DNA of 22,890 bases from JBNKHH01 sp050290245 (GTDB taxonomy: Bacteria; Pseudomonadota; Alphaproteobacteria; Rhodobacterales; Rhodobacteraceae): positions 1 through 22,890 of the forward strand of contig JBNKHH010000032.1 of the NCBI GenBank assembly GCA_050290245.1. The letters are read 5' to 3'. Positions within the stretch are counted from its first letter, which is position 1, and each line of letters begins with the position of its first letter. The notes beneath the pieces were generated by a model. That model saw nothing but the letters and a program-made list of their open reading frames with translations. It was not told the DNA's origin and did no database searches. Shown one piece after another: positions 1 through 7,071 of this stretch. A program made the translations under genes and the position numbers.

Positions 1-1
1 G

Positions 2-127
2 ATGCTCTTCGGACTTGATGTTTTTCTCTACAGGTTCGGGGACGAAGACAGGTTCCGCATCCACGTTTCCCAGAGCCAGGCCGAACCGTTGTTGAAAAGC
101 CTGAAGGCTTCGGTTCCATCGCCGTAA
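2..127 (+). CDS. C-terminal end of an unrecognised protein (cut by window edge)
   Basis: The frame is open from the first base of the window to a TAA at 125-127 and gives about 41 residues, including FRIHVSQSQAEPLLKSLKAS, which reads like an ordinary amphipathic protein C-terminus. The ATG at 2-4 may be internal, since the gene probably begins outside the window. I do not recognise the family. A competing minus-strand frame covers 28-312 but starts only at a TTG and has no ribosome binding site, so I prefer this one. Support is weak because so little is visible. Confidence 0.3.
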   Translation: MLFGLDVFLYRFGDEDRFRIHVSQSQAEPLLKSLKASVPSP

Positions 128-334
128 CGAGGTGGGCGCAAGGACATGGCAACCGACACCTTCGAAACGAGCATTCCGTAGGCCGCAAGGGCTGTTCTAG
201 GAACCGTGTCGGTCAGGGCCGAACATTCTCGAAGCTCGGCCCGCATCCACAACGATCCCTGAAGGCAACAGCATTCTGCCTTTGAGGGACAGTGAAAATG
301 ACCCAGACCCAATTATTTGGCCACTGGAGTGAAC

Positions 335-664
335 ATGAACAAGCGTTTTGAACATCTCATAACCCAAGCGCAAACTGGTGTTGGCACAGAGTGGCTTTCC
401 GAGGCCGAACTTCTGGAATTCAATTTATGTCTTGCTGTGCGCGGCTTTGGCGTCTCGCGCATGGAAGTTGCGCGGGCCAAAGGCGGAACCAAGCCGCCAA
501 ATTTCGGCTACGGCGTCTTGCCGCAGCCGCTTAGAGGCGATGACGAGCACTGGATGCATCACTTCGACCCTGTTCGTTCTGCGACTTACGTTCGCGGACA
601 GGTTCAATATACCCAAGAAGACGGCGCATTGTTCGACTACAAAGTCTGGGCGGAGCAACCTTAG
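335..664 (+). CDS. Small hypothetical protein, 109 aa
   Basis: This unrecognised soluble protein of 109 residues has no signal peptide or membrane segment. The start is set by GGAG at 326-329, five bases before the ATG; an in-frame TTG at 317 is less likely. The N-terminal half is helical in character (HLITQAQTG, TEWLSEAELLEFNL). The C-terminal half is rich in aromatic and acidic residues (HWMHHFDPVRSATYVRGQ, then FDYKVWAEQP) and looks beta-rich. A 17-codon reading frame at 298-351 with its own purine-rich GAGGGA overlaps this start and could be a leader or chance. The gene stands alone among decayed-looking sequence, so a narrow accessory gene or a remnant are both possible. Confidence 0.5.
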   Translation: MNKRFEHLITQAQTGVGTEWLSEAELLEFNLCLAVRGFGVSRMEVARAKGGTKPPNFGYGVLPQPLRGDDEHWMHHFDPVRSATYVRGQVQYTQEDGALFDYKVWAEQP

Positions 665-1035
665 AAACAGCCAAGAGCTTGGTCAAAACCACATGGGTTT
701 CTGTCCGACCGACCGGGAGCAGACCTTGGCGCAACCGCAGCAAATTCACAGTTTGTCCGCATAGCGGACGCTCAGAGGCGATTCCGAGTCCTCGCAGACT
801 TCGCTGGTGCAGCGAAGGGCAGCCTCGCCCAGAAGAGCAGTCCCCCTTTTGGCCTTGGAGAGCGACGCAGGACGCGCGAAGTAGAGCTTACGCCGAAGAC
901 GCAAAACCGCGGCGTGGCGACCAAAACAGGGGCAAATGGCATTACGCTGAACTGGCGCTTGGGGGAACTATTGGGGGAACGTCCTCATTCAAAAATTAAT
1001 AAGTCGCTGATAAATATTGTATTTTTAAGGAAAAA
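665..1035. other. Gene-free stretch next to tRNA-Arg, with a 10-bp direct repeat
   Basis: I see no convincing gene in these 371 bases; the open frames are short, lack ribosome binding sites and disagree between strands. The stretch holds a tandem pair of TTGGGGGAAC (959-968 and 971-980, two bases apart), then an abrupt AT-rich run (about 985-1035) up to the 3' end of the tRNA gene. The change of base composition next to a tRNA 3' end suggests an old integration site, but no copy of the tRNA 3' end occurs in 1-1035, so this is inference. Confidence 0.45.
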
Positions 1036-1112
1036 TGGCGCGCTGGGGAGGATTCGAACCCCCGACCCCTTGATTCGTAGTCAAGTACTCTATCCAACTG
1101 AGCTACCAGCGC
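1036..1112 (-). tRNA. tRNA-Arg (anticodon ACG)
   Basis: The reverse complement folds as a full 77-base tRNA. The acceptor stem GCGCTGG pairs with CCAGCGC, followed by discriminator G and an encoded CCA (1036-1038). The D-arm begins TAGCTCAG, the anticodon stem CTTGA/TCAAG encloses loop CTACGAA, and the T-arm is GGGGG-TTCGAAT-CCTCC with one G-U pair. The anticodon ACG (complement at 1076-1078) decodes CGN arginine codons; in bacteria A34 is normally deaminated to inosine by TadA. A promoter lies just upstream at 1126-1154. Confidence 0.97.
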
Positions 1113-1125
1113 GCGAGCAGGGGGG

Positions 1126-1154
1126 GATGTAGCCGCATGGTTCGGGCAATGCAA
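1126..1154 (-). promoter_or_regulatory. Sigma-70-type promoter of tRNA-Arg
   Basis: On the minus strand a -35 box TTGCAT (1149-1154) is followed after 17 bases by a -10 box TACATC (1126-1131). This puts the transcript start near 1119, about seven bases before the mature tRNA 5' end, as expected for a tRNA promoter. The sequence between -10 and the tRNA is a C-rich run. Confidence 0.6.
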
Positions 1155-1241
1155 GGACAAAACGCCCGTCGGTATCGCGCAGTTTTTTTGTCAGCGGCAC
1201 TGTTCGGTAGCGCCGGCATAGGTCGGCGACCTTTCGGCGGG

Positions 1242-1250
1242 TTATCCACA
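1242..1250 (+). promoter_or_regulatory. Single perfect DnaA-box match
   Basis: TTATCCACA matches the classical high-affinity DnaA box exactly. It stands alone in the spacer between the efflux operon and tRNA-Arg, with no AT-rich unwinding region or box cluster, so it is not an origin. It may be a titration or regulatory site, or chance. Confidence 0.35.
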
Positions 1251-1364
1251 GAGCCACGGGAGAGACTGAGATGAGCCTTCCATGGATGCCCGAAAAGGCC
1301 GACATCAATCCGACATCGGGAACCTGCACGACTTCACGTTCATACCCGATGCCCAAATATGCCT

Positions 1365-1380
1365 GCCGGGATCGCCCGGC
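1365..1380 (-). terminator. Hairpin directly after the RND gene
   Basis: GCCGGG (1365-1370) and CCCGGC (1375-1380) form a perfect 6-bp stem with a 4-base loop, beginning at the base after the stop codon of the RND gene. The downstream minus-strand sequence (AGGCATATTT) has only a weak U-rich tail, so it may be a poor intrinsic terminator or an mRNA 3'-end stabiliser. Confidence 0.45.
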
Positions 1381-4300
1381 TTAGGTGCGCAGCACACGAT
1401 AGATCGCCGGGATCACCAGCACTGTCAGCAACGTCGAACTGAGGAGGCCGAACAACAGCGACAGAGCCAGGCCCTGGAAAATCGGATCGGTCAGGATCAC
1501 CGCCGCCCCGATCATCGCTGCGACCGCGGTCAGAAGGATTGGCTTGAACCGGATGGCCCCAGCCTCGATCAGTGTGTCGATCTTGTCCTTTGCAGGATCG
1601 GCGTGCCGGATGAAATCGACCAGCAGGATCGAGTTCCGCACGATAATCCCGGCCAGGGCAATGAATCCGATCATCGACGGGGCCGAAAACGGCGCGTTGA
1701 ACAGCCAGTGCCCGGCAACGATGCCAAGGAAAGTCAATGGGATCGGTGTCAGGATCACCAGCGGCAGTTTGAACGAGCCGAATTGGGCGACAACGAGAAT
1801 ATAGATACCCAACAACGCCACCGCAAAGGCCGCACCCATGTCGCGGAACGTTACCCACGTGACCTCCCATTCGCCGTCCCAGAGCAGCGTCACGGCGCTT
1901 TCGTCCTCGGGTTGACCGTTCAGGCGAACTTCGGGCTTGGTGCCCTCTTCCCACTCCATGTCGTCCAGCGCCTCGGCAACGGCGAGCATACCGTAAAGCG
2001 GTGCTTCGAATTCTCCGGCGAGTTCGGCCATCACCATCTCGGCGGCCCGCCCGTTATGCCGGAAGATCGGGAAGGAGGCGCGCTCTTCGCTGACCTCGAT
2101 CACGTCGCCCAACTCGACCACGCCGCGCGCGCCTGGCAGCACGTTGGCCGGGATCGGCGTCGACAGGAAACGTTCGTCCACGACCCGGTCCGACTTGTCC
2201 CGCTCGACCGTGATCGGGATCGGATAGCGACCCTCGCCACGGTGCGAATAGCCGACTGTCGTGCCGGCGTTAAGGATACCCAGCGTGGTGAACACGTCCT
2301 GTTCCTGCACGCCAAAGAACTCAAGCTGGTCGGTCGAGATCGTCGCCCGCAGCCGACGCGGCTGTTCGCCAAAGCTGTCATCGACATCGACGACGAAGGG
2401 CACCGACTCAAAGGCCTCGCGGATCCTGGCGGCCGCTGCCCGGCGGCTCTCGCCATCAGGACCATAGACCTCGGCCAGCAGGGTCGAGATCACCGGCGGG
2501 CCGGGGGGCGGCTCGACCGTTTTCAGGCTGGTGCCCTTGGGCACGTCCAGCCCGGCGATGCGCTCGCGCACCTCCAGGGCAATCTCGTGGCTGGTCCGGT
2601 CGCGATGTTCCTTGTGGTCAAGCGTGATCTGCACGTCGCCCATCTCGGGACGGGCGCGCAGATAATAGTGCCGCACGAGGCCGTTGAAGTTGAAGGGAGA
2701 GGCATCGCCCGCATGAGTCTGCACGCCGACAACCTCGTGGATTTGCAGAACCTCGCGCGCCACGGCCTGGGCGACGGCGTCGGTGTCCTCGACGCTCGAC
2801 CCCTCGGGCAGATCGATGACGACCGACAATTCGGACTTGTTGTCGAACGGCAATAACTTGACCGTCACGTCGCGGGTATAGAGCGCGCCAAGCGAACCGA
2901 ACGACAGGACCGCCGCGACCAAAAGGAACGCCAGGCTACCGCTTTTGGTGCGCAAGAGCGGACGCGCCACCGCGCTGTAAATCCGCCCGAGGAACCCGCC
3001 GTGATGGGCATCGCCCCCGTGTTCGTGCACCGGCGCCTTGCCCGCAACCTTGAGCATCAGCCAGGGCGTGATGATGACGGCCACGAAGAAGGAAAAGATC
3101 ATCGCTGCGCTGGCGTTCGCCGGGATCGGGCTCATGTAGGGGCCCATCAGCCCCGAGACGAACAGCATCGGTAACAGCGCCGCCACCACCGTCAACGTCG
3201 CGACGATGGTCGGGTTACCGACCTCGGCCACAGCGCGAATGGCCTTGTCCGTGCGGCTTGCCTTATCCGGCATGGCCCAGTGTCGAGCGATGTTCTCGAT
3301 CACCACGATGGCGTCGTCCACAAGGATGCCGATGGAAAATATCAGCGCGAACAGGGACACCCGGTTCAGCGTATAGCCCATGATCCAGGCGGCAAAGAGC
3401 GTCAGCAGGATCGTCACCGGGATCACCACGGCGACCACGATGCTTTCGCGCCAGCCGATGGCGAACAGGACCAGCGCCACGATCGAGATAGTGGCCAGGC
3501 CGAGGTGGAATAACAATTCGTTCGCCTTTTCGTCCGCTGTCTCGCCATAGTCGCGCGTGATATCGACCTGCACGCTGTCGGGGATCAGTTCGTGCTCCAA
3601 AAGGTGCACGCGATGCAGAACATCCTCGGCCACGATCACAGCGTTCGACCCGGCGCGCTTGGCAATCGCAAGCGTCACCGCTGGAGACCGCACGATCTCG
3701 CCATCCTCGCCACGTGTCACATTGGCTACGATCCGCTCAGCCCCGTTGGGCACAAAGCTGACGTCCGCCACGTCACGCACATAAACCGGACGGTTGTCGC
3801 GCGTTGTCAAAAGCAGGTTTGCGATATCGGCGGGCGCATCCAGCGTCTTGCCCGCCGTCAGCGCGATCTGATCTCCGCCGTCGCGCACAAGGCCGGTTGA
3901 AAACGCGCGGTTCGCGCCTTCGATCTTGCCCGCAAGCTGTTGCAGCGTGACCCCGTACAACGCCAGCCGCTCGGGGTCTGGCGCGATGCGGATCATCTCG
4001 GACGCCTCGCCCACCAGATAGGTCAGCCCGACGTCGCTGATCTTGGCGACCTCGACCTGCAACTCGCGCGCAATGCGGGTCAGGTCGTTTGCCTCGATCC
4101 CGTTGTCCGGCGCACTGGGCGACAGGGTCAGCGCCACAATGGCCACGTCGTCGATCCCACGCCCGACGATCAGCGGCTCGGTGATGCCGACGGGGATCCG
4201 GTCCATGTTGGCGCGTATCTTGTCGTGGACGCGCAGGATCGCCGTATCGGCCGAGGTACCCACAAGAAAACGCGCCGTGACCAGAGCGTTGTCGTCCGAG

Positions 4301-4587
4301 GTCTGGGAATAGATATGCTCGACCCCGTTGATGCCCTTGACGATGGTCTCCATCGGCTCGGAGATCAGCTTGACGGCGTCATCCGCCCTCAGGCCCGGCG
4401 CCTGGATGTGGATATCGACCAGGGGAACTGAGATTTGGGGTTCTTCTTCGCGCGGCAGGCTTATCAGGGCGACAAGGCCCATTGCCAGCGCGGCAAGGAT
4501 GATCAGGGGAGTCAGGGCCGACTGAATGAAGGCCCTGGTCAGACCTCCGGCAATGCCCAGAGGCGTTTCGTTCGATTGCTCACTCAT
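1381..4587 (-). CDS. RND-family efflux transporter, inner-membrane pump (AcrB/HAE1-like)
   Basis: This 1068-residue protein is full length for a hydrophobe/amphiphile efflux RND pump, a proton-driven trimer that expels drugs, bile-type amphiphiles or other toxicants from periplasm or membrane. Visible features are TM1 (about 21-44), a large periplasmic loop, TM2-TM6 (about 360-515), a second periplasmic loop from about 575, and a TM8-TM12 block ending at residue 1068. The TM4 proton-relay pair is present in GILVDDAIVVIENIARHW (Asp424-Asp425). The TM10 position that is usually Lys-Asn in AcrB is Arg984-Asn985 (GIIVRNSILLVDF). The cytoplasmic loop after TM6 is His-rich (521-531). The start ATG lies inside the adaptor gene, overlapping it by 8 bases, so the two are translationally coupled. 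No outer-membrane channel gene is present, so a TolC-type protein encoded elsewhere is assumed. The substrate cannot be read from sequence. Confidence 0.95.
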   Translation of the reverse strand: MSEQSNETPLGIAGGLTRAFIQSALTPLIILAALAMGLVALISLPREEEPQISVPLVDIHIQAPGLRADDAVKLISEPMETIVKGINGVEHIYSQTSDDNALVTARFLVGTSADTAILRVHDKIRANMDRIPVGITEPLIVGRGIDDVAIVALTLSPSAPDNGIEANDLTRIARELQVEVAKISDVGLTYLVGEASEMIRIAPDPERLALYGVTLQQLAGKIEGANRAFSTGLVRDGGDQIALTAGKTLDAPADIANLLLTTRDNRPVYVRDVADVSFVPNGAERIVANVTRGEDGEIVRSPAVTLAIAKRAGSNAVIVAEDVLHRVHLLEHELIPDSVQVDITRDYGETADEKANELLFHLGLATISIVALVLFAIGWRESIVVAVVIPVTILLTLFAAWIMGYTLNRVSLFALIFSIGILVDDAIVVIENIARHWAMPDKASRTDKAIRAVAEVGNPTIVATLTVVAALLPMLFVSGLMGPYMSPIPANASAAMIFSFFVAVIITPWLMLKVAGKAPVHEHGGDAHHGGFLGRIYSAVARPLLRTKSGSLAFLLVAAVLSFGSLGALYTRDVTVKLLPFDNKSELSVVIDLPEGSSVEDTDAVAQAVAREVLQIHEVVGVQTHAGDASPFNFNGLVRHYYLRARPEMGDVQITLDHKEHRDRTSHEIALEVRERIAGLDVPKGTSLKTVEPPPGPPVISTLLAEVYGPDGESRRAAAARIREAFESVPFVVDVDDSFGEQPRRLRATISTDQLEFFGVQEQDVFTTLGILNAGTTVGYSHRGEGRYPIPITVERDKSDRVVDERFLSTPIPANVLPGARGVVELGDVIEVSEERASFPIFRHNGRAAEMVMAELAGEFEAPLYGMLAVAEALDDMEWEEGTKPEVRLNGQPEDESAVTLLWDGEWEVTWVTFRDMGAAFAVALLGIYILVVAQFGSFKLPLVILTPIPLTFLGIVAGHWLFNAPFSAPSMIGFIALAGIIVRNSILLVDFIRHADPAKDKIDTLIEAGAIRFKPILLTAVAAMIGAAVILTDPIFQGLALSLLFGLLSSTLLTVLVIPAIYRVLRT

Positions 4588-5551
4588 GGTTCGTCACCAG
4601 CGTCTCGCCGCCGCGCAGGCCGGACAGGATTTCGATCACCGTCTCTCCGTCGATCTCATGCAACGCGCCAAGCACGACCGTGCGCTGTACCGGCGCGCCG
4701 TCAACTCCGGCAACGGTAACAAAGTCCAGCCCGAAGCGCGAAGTGACAGCGGTCTCGGGCACCACGATCGCTTGCGAGGTGGCGACCGGCAGGCGCACCA
4801 GCACGCGGGCATCGACAAAGTCGGTGTCCAGCCCCTCGACCTCGACATCGGCAATGACGCGACCATTCTCGATCTGCGGATAGACCTTGACCAGGCGACC
4901 TTCCTGCTCGCCCTCCGGCCGGTCGATCCGGATGACGGCGCCCTCGTTCAGCTGCTTTGCGTGGCGTTCGGGCACGGCAAGGCGCAGGAAGAATCCGCCG
5001 CCGCCGATCACCGCCACAACCTCGCCCGGAAGAACGACCGAGCCCGCCGAAACCGGCACCGACAGAACCGTCCCGCCAATGGGAGCCAGAACGGCGCCTT
5101 CGGCCTCGCTTTGCTCAAGGACGCTGCGCTCGGCCTCGGTGGCACCGATCTGGCCCTTGATGACGTCGACCTCGGTGCGCAAAGCGTCCAGTCGCTGGGT
5201 CGTGGTGACCCCGCGCTCTAGCAGGCTTTCGCCGCGTTCCAGTTCCGCCGTGGCGTTTTCAAGCCGCGAGTTCAACGATGCCAGCGTGGCGTCGATGGCG
5301 TTGAGTTGCAGGGTCAACTTTTCGTCGACGACACGGGCGATGGCCTGCCCCGGCAAGACCTGGGTGCCCTCGGCCACGCCGACCTCTACAAGTGTGCCGC
5401 CAAGGCGCGAACGCGCAGGTATCCGGTCCCGCGCCTCAATCCGGCCAAAGACCGCCTTCCAGTCCGTGACCTCGACCTGCCGGACATTTTCGGCAACCGA
5501 AAGCGTGGGGAAGAGCAGTGCAAGCGTCAATATAAGCAGCCGTCCGGTCAT
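4580..5551 (-). CDS. RND efflux periplasmic adaptor (HlyD/AcrA-type membrane fusion protein)
   Basis: The 323-residue exported protein links the RND pump to an outer-membrane channel. The chosen ATG (5551) has AAAGGA eight bases upstream, and the protein starts with a clear signal peptide (RLLILTLALLFPTLSVA, cleavage likely after Ala20). No lipobox is seen, so it is probably soluble or anchored by an uncleaved signal. The order is a first lipoyl half-motif (about 45-75, GGTLVEVGVAEGTQVLPGQ), a short coiled-coil hairpin (about 78-148), a second lipoyl half (about 152-182, LAPIGGTVLSVPVSAGSVV), then beta-barrel and membrane-proximal domains (PERHAKQLNEGAVIRI; VVPETAV). It is somewhat short for AcrA, mainly in the hairpin. 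It is the first gene of the operon, with a promoter at 5582-5611; no TetR or MarR regulator is adjacent. Confidence 0.93.
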   Translation of the reverse strand: MTGRLLILTLALLFPTLSVAENVRQVEVTDWKAVFGRIEARDRIPARSRLGGTLVEVGVAEGTQVLPGQAIARVVDEKLTLQLNAIDATLASLNSRLENATAELERGESLLERGVTTTQRLDALRTEVDVIKGQIGATEAERSVLEQSEAEGAVLAPIGGTVLSVPVSAGSVVLPGEVVAVIGGGGFFLRLAVPERHAKQLNEGAVIRIDRPEGEQEGRLVKVYPQIENGRVIADVEVEGLDTDFVDARVLVRLPVATSQAIVVPETAVTSRFGLDFVTVAGVDGAPVQRTVVLGALHEIDGETVIEILSGLRGGETLVTNHE

Positions 5552-5581
5552 CGCTGGCATCCTTTGTCCAAATCGCTGGCT

Positions 5582-5611
5582 TTTATATGCGTTTTTTGGA
5601 ATGTATTGCAA
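5582..5611 (-). promoter_or_regulatory. Promoter of the efflux operon
   Basis: A -35 box TTGCAA (5606-5611) and a -10 box TATAAA (5582-5587) are separated by 18 bases on the minus strand, in an AT-rich island of otherwise GC-rich sequence. The transcript would begin near 5575, leaving a leader of about 25 bases before the adaptor start. I see no convincing repressor palindrome. Confidence 0.55.
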
Positions 5612-5786
5612 GTCACCCCAATCCAATCGCCTTTGTCGCGGCGCAACTCATACCCGGGTACGTCATATTTTCCGTCATCGGGCCGGTGATTTGCCGCGCC
5701 GTGCTGCCACAATTCGCGCCCTGGCGTCCCGAAAACGCCTCAAATCGGTCGAATTACTTGCACCATGTCTAACCACAGTCCCTTAC

Positions 5787-6404
5787 ATGAGGTTAAGGGG
5801 CTCGCATCATATCAAGATCGCCACCATGGGTGGCAGCCTTGCGGCAGGGCTCGTCTCGCTGTGCCTTGGGTTTGCGACTCCGGCTGAGGCCGACGTCGCC
5901 CGTCCGCATATCGCACTTCAGCAAAACGTTGCGGCACCTGCCGGATTCGAAGGGGTCTGCTCCCGCTATCCCTGGATGTGCACCACAAGCGGCAACCGCG
6001 CACCTCTTGGCCGCGAAGCGTTGAGCGTCGCGGGGGCGGTCAACAGCGCAATCAATGCGCGCGTGCACGAGGTCTCGGATCAGAGTCAGTACAAGCGCGA
6101 GGAATACTGGGCTCTACCCACCGCAACCGGTGGCGATTGCGAAGATTTCGCCCTGGCCAAGAAACATGCCTTGATCGGCAAGGGCATTGCGCCCGAGCGC
6201 CTGCTGGTCGCCACTGTGCTCGACCGAAAGCGTGCGCCTCATGCCGTGCTTGTTCTCAGGACGGACGATGGCGACTACGTTCTGGACAACCTGACCAGCC
6301 GCATCAAACCCTGGCAAGACACCGGGTATACTTTCCTGAGAATACAGTCGCCCAAAGCCCCCGGCGAATGGTTAGCGGTGCTGGCAGGCGGTATCCTGAA
6401 CTGA
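5787..6404 (+). CDS. Transglutaminase-like cysteine peptidase (BTLCP/LapG family), exported
   Basis: The 205-residue precursor has a signal peptide: basic start RLRGSHHIK, hydrophobic stretch about 14-30, cleavage likely after AEA at 33-35. The mature part carries the papain/transglutaminase triad of the bacterial transglutaminase-like cysteine protease family: Cys118 in TGGDCEDFA, His152 in APHAVLVL and Asp167 in DYVLDNL, with the usual EYWALPTATGG lead-in. The characterised family member LapG cuts surface adhesins in the periplasm when c-di-GMP is low. I chose the ATG at 5787 over 5826 because the later start would remove all positive charge from the signal peptide; neither has a good ribosome binding site. 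The gene runs divergently from the efflux operon. No LapD receptor or giant adhesin is in view, so the target is unknown. Confidence 0.88.
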   Translation: MRLRGSHHIKIATMGGSLAAGLVSLCLGFATPAEADVARPHIALQQNVAAPAGFEGVCSRYPWMCTTSGNRAPLGREALSVAGAVNSAINARVHEVSDQSQYKREEYWALPTATGGDCEDFALAKKHALIGKGIAPERLLVATVLDRKRAPHAVLVLRTDDGDYVLDNLTSRIKPWQDTGYTFLRIQSPKAPGEWLAVLAGGILN

Positions 6405-6425
6405 CCGGGCGCTTCACCGCCCGGT
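6404..6425. terminator. Shared hairpin between convergent genes
   Basis: ACCGGGCG (6404-6411) and CGCCCGGT (6418-6425) form a perfect 8-bp stem with a 6-base loop, lying between two convergent genes and starting at the last base of the peptidase stop codon. No U-run follows on either strand, so termination would be weak or factor-assisted. Confidence 0.5.
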
Positions 6426-6447
6426 CTGTCACTTGATCCGAATCAGC

Positions 6448-6915
6448 TTAACTTCTGCCCGGATTGCTGTCGTCGTGGCCGTCTTCGTCGTTGCCGTGGC
6501 CGTTGTTGCCATCGTCATCGTCAATCGGATTGCCGCCGCCGCCCGGGTTGTCTTCGCCGCCCGGTGGGGGTGTGATGATCGGCGTATCTGGCCGCCCGTC
6601 GCCATCCTCGTCCACGATGTCGATCGACGCCGTCGCCATGTCGGCCAGCGGCAGGGCGAGGGTCGGGCAGTTGACCAGCATGTAGGACAACAGGCGGTCA
6701 AAGTCCCGCCGCGTGCTCAACTTGTCGACAAGGTTTGCCGGAAGCGGCCGGTCGAATTCGCACAGCCCGTGCGGCAAGCGAACGCGCAGCATCTGAAAAC
6801 GTTCGATACCCGGTTTGGTCGCCGTGTCGGCGGAGTCAGCAAAACCAGTGCCGCCCGAAGCGGCGGTGACACAGGCCGCGACGCCTGCGATAGCAAAAAT
6901 ATTGGTGATTTTCAT
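6448..6915 (-). CDS. Asp/Gly-rich secreted protein or lipoprotein with an EF-hand-like loop
   Basis: I do not recognise a named family. The 155-residue product (ATG at 6915; another in-frame ATG lies at 6939) starts with an export signal, MKITNIFAIAGVAAC. VAAC fits a lipobox with Cys14 as the modified residue, though signal peptidase I cleavage after GFA (24-26) is also possible. Residues about 36-98 form a small folded part with two cysteines (Cys52, Cys83), which could form a disulfide. The rest is low complexity: an EF-hand/dockerin-type DxDxDG loop at 102-107 (DEDGDG), a Pro/Gly linker, then a run of Asp, Asn, Gly and His to the end, which suggests calcium or other metal binding. The codon pattern matches its neighbours. 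It is transcribed alone from a promoter at 6968-6996. Confidence 0.72.
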   Translation of the reverse strand: MKITNIFAIAGVAACVTAASGGTGFADSADTATKPGIERFQMLRVRLPHGLCEFDRPLPANLVDKLSTRRDFDRLLSYMLVNCPTLALPLADMATASIDIVDEDGDGRPDTPIITPPPGGEDNPGGGGNPIDDDDGNNGHGNDEDGHDDSNPGRS

Positions 6916-6967
6916 GTCTTTACAGCCCTTGTGCAGCATTATGCCGCTACCTCAATTATTGGCCGAT

Positions 6968-6996
6968 ATTGTATACGTTAGGTTAAGGAGCCTCAA
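6968..6996 (-). promoter_or_regulatory. Promoter of the Asp/Gly-rich protein gene
   Basis: The minus strand has TTGAGG (-35, 6991-6996), a 17-base spacer and TACAAT (-10, 6968-6973) in an AT-rich patch. The spacer includes CCTTAACCT, whose TTAACC resembles half of an alphaproteobacterial CtrA site. Confidence 0.45.
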
Positions 6997-7071
6997 TATT
7001 TGCCGTGCTGACCTATAGGAAACTTTGCCTACCGTTGCACAGTTGCGGCACTTTTCCGAGATTTGCACCGT

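Noticed and set aside
28..312. 94-codon minus-strand frame
   Set aside because: It starts only at TTG with no ribosome binding site, has a cysteine-rich odd N-terminus, and overlaps a more protein-like plus-strand frame end.
914..1132. Plus-strand frame giving GRIRTPDPLIRSQVLYPTELPA
   Set aside because: This is the well-known false translation of the complement of a tRNA gene.
1242..1250. Replication origin
   Set aside because: There is only one DnaA box and no AT-rich unwinding region; alphaproteobacterial origins are usually near hemE, which is not here.
1282..2856. 524-codon plus-strand frame opposite the RND gene
   Set aside because: It is rich in Arg, His, Gln and Asp with no domain, a typical antisense shadow of a GC-rich gene; the minus-strand RND protein is unmistakable.
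4887..5786. Long upstream extension in frame with the LapG-like gene
   Set aside because: It is low-complexity Ser/Arg/Pro sequence antisense to the adaptor gene; the signal peptide places the true start at 5787.
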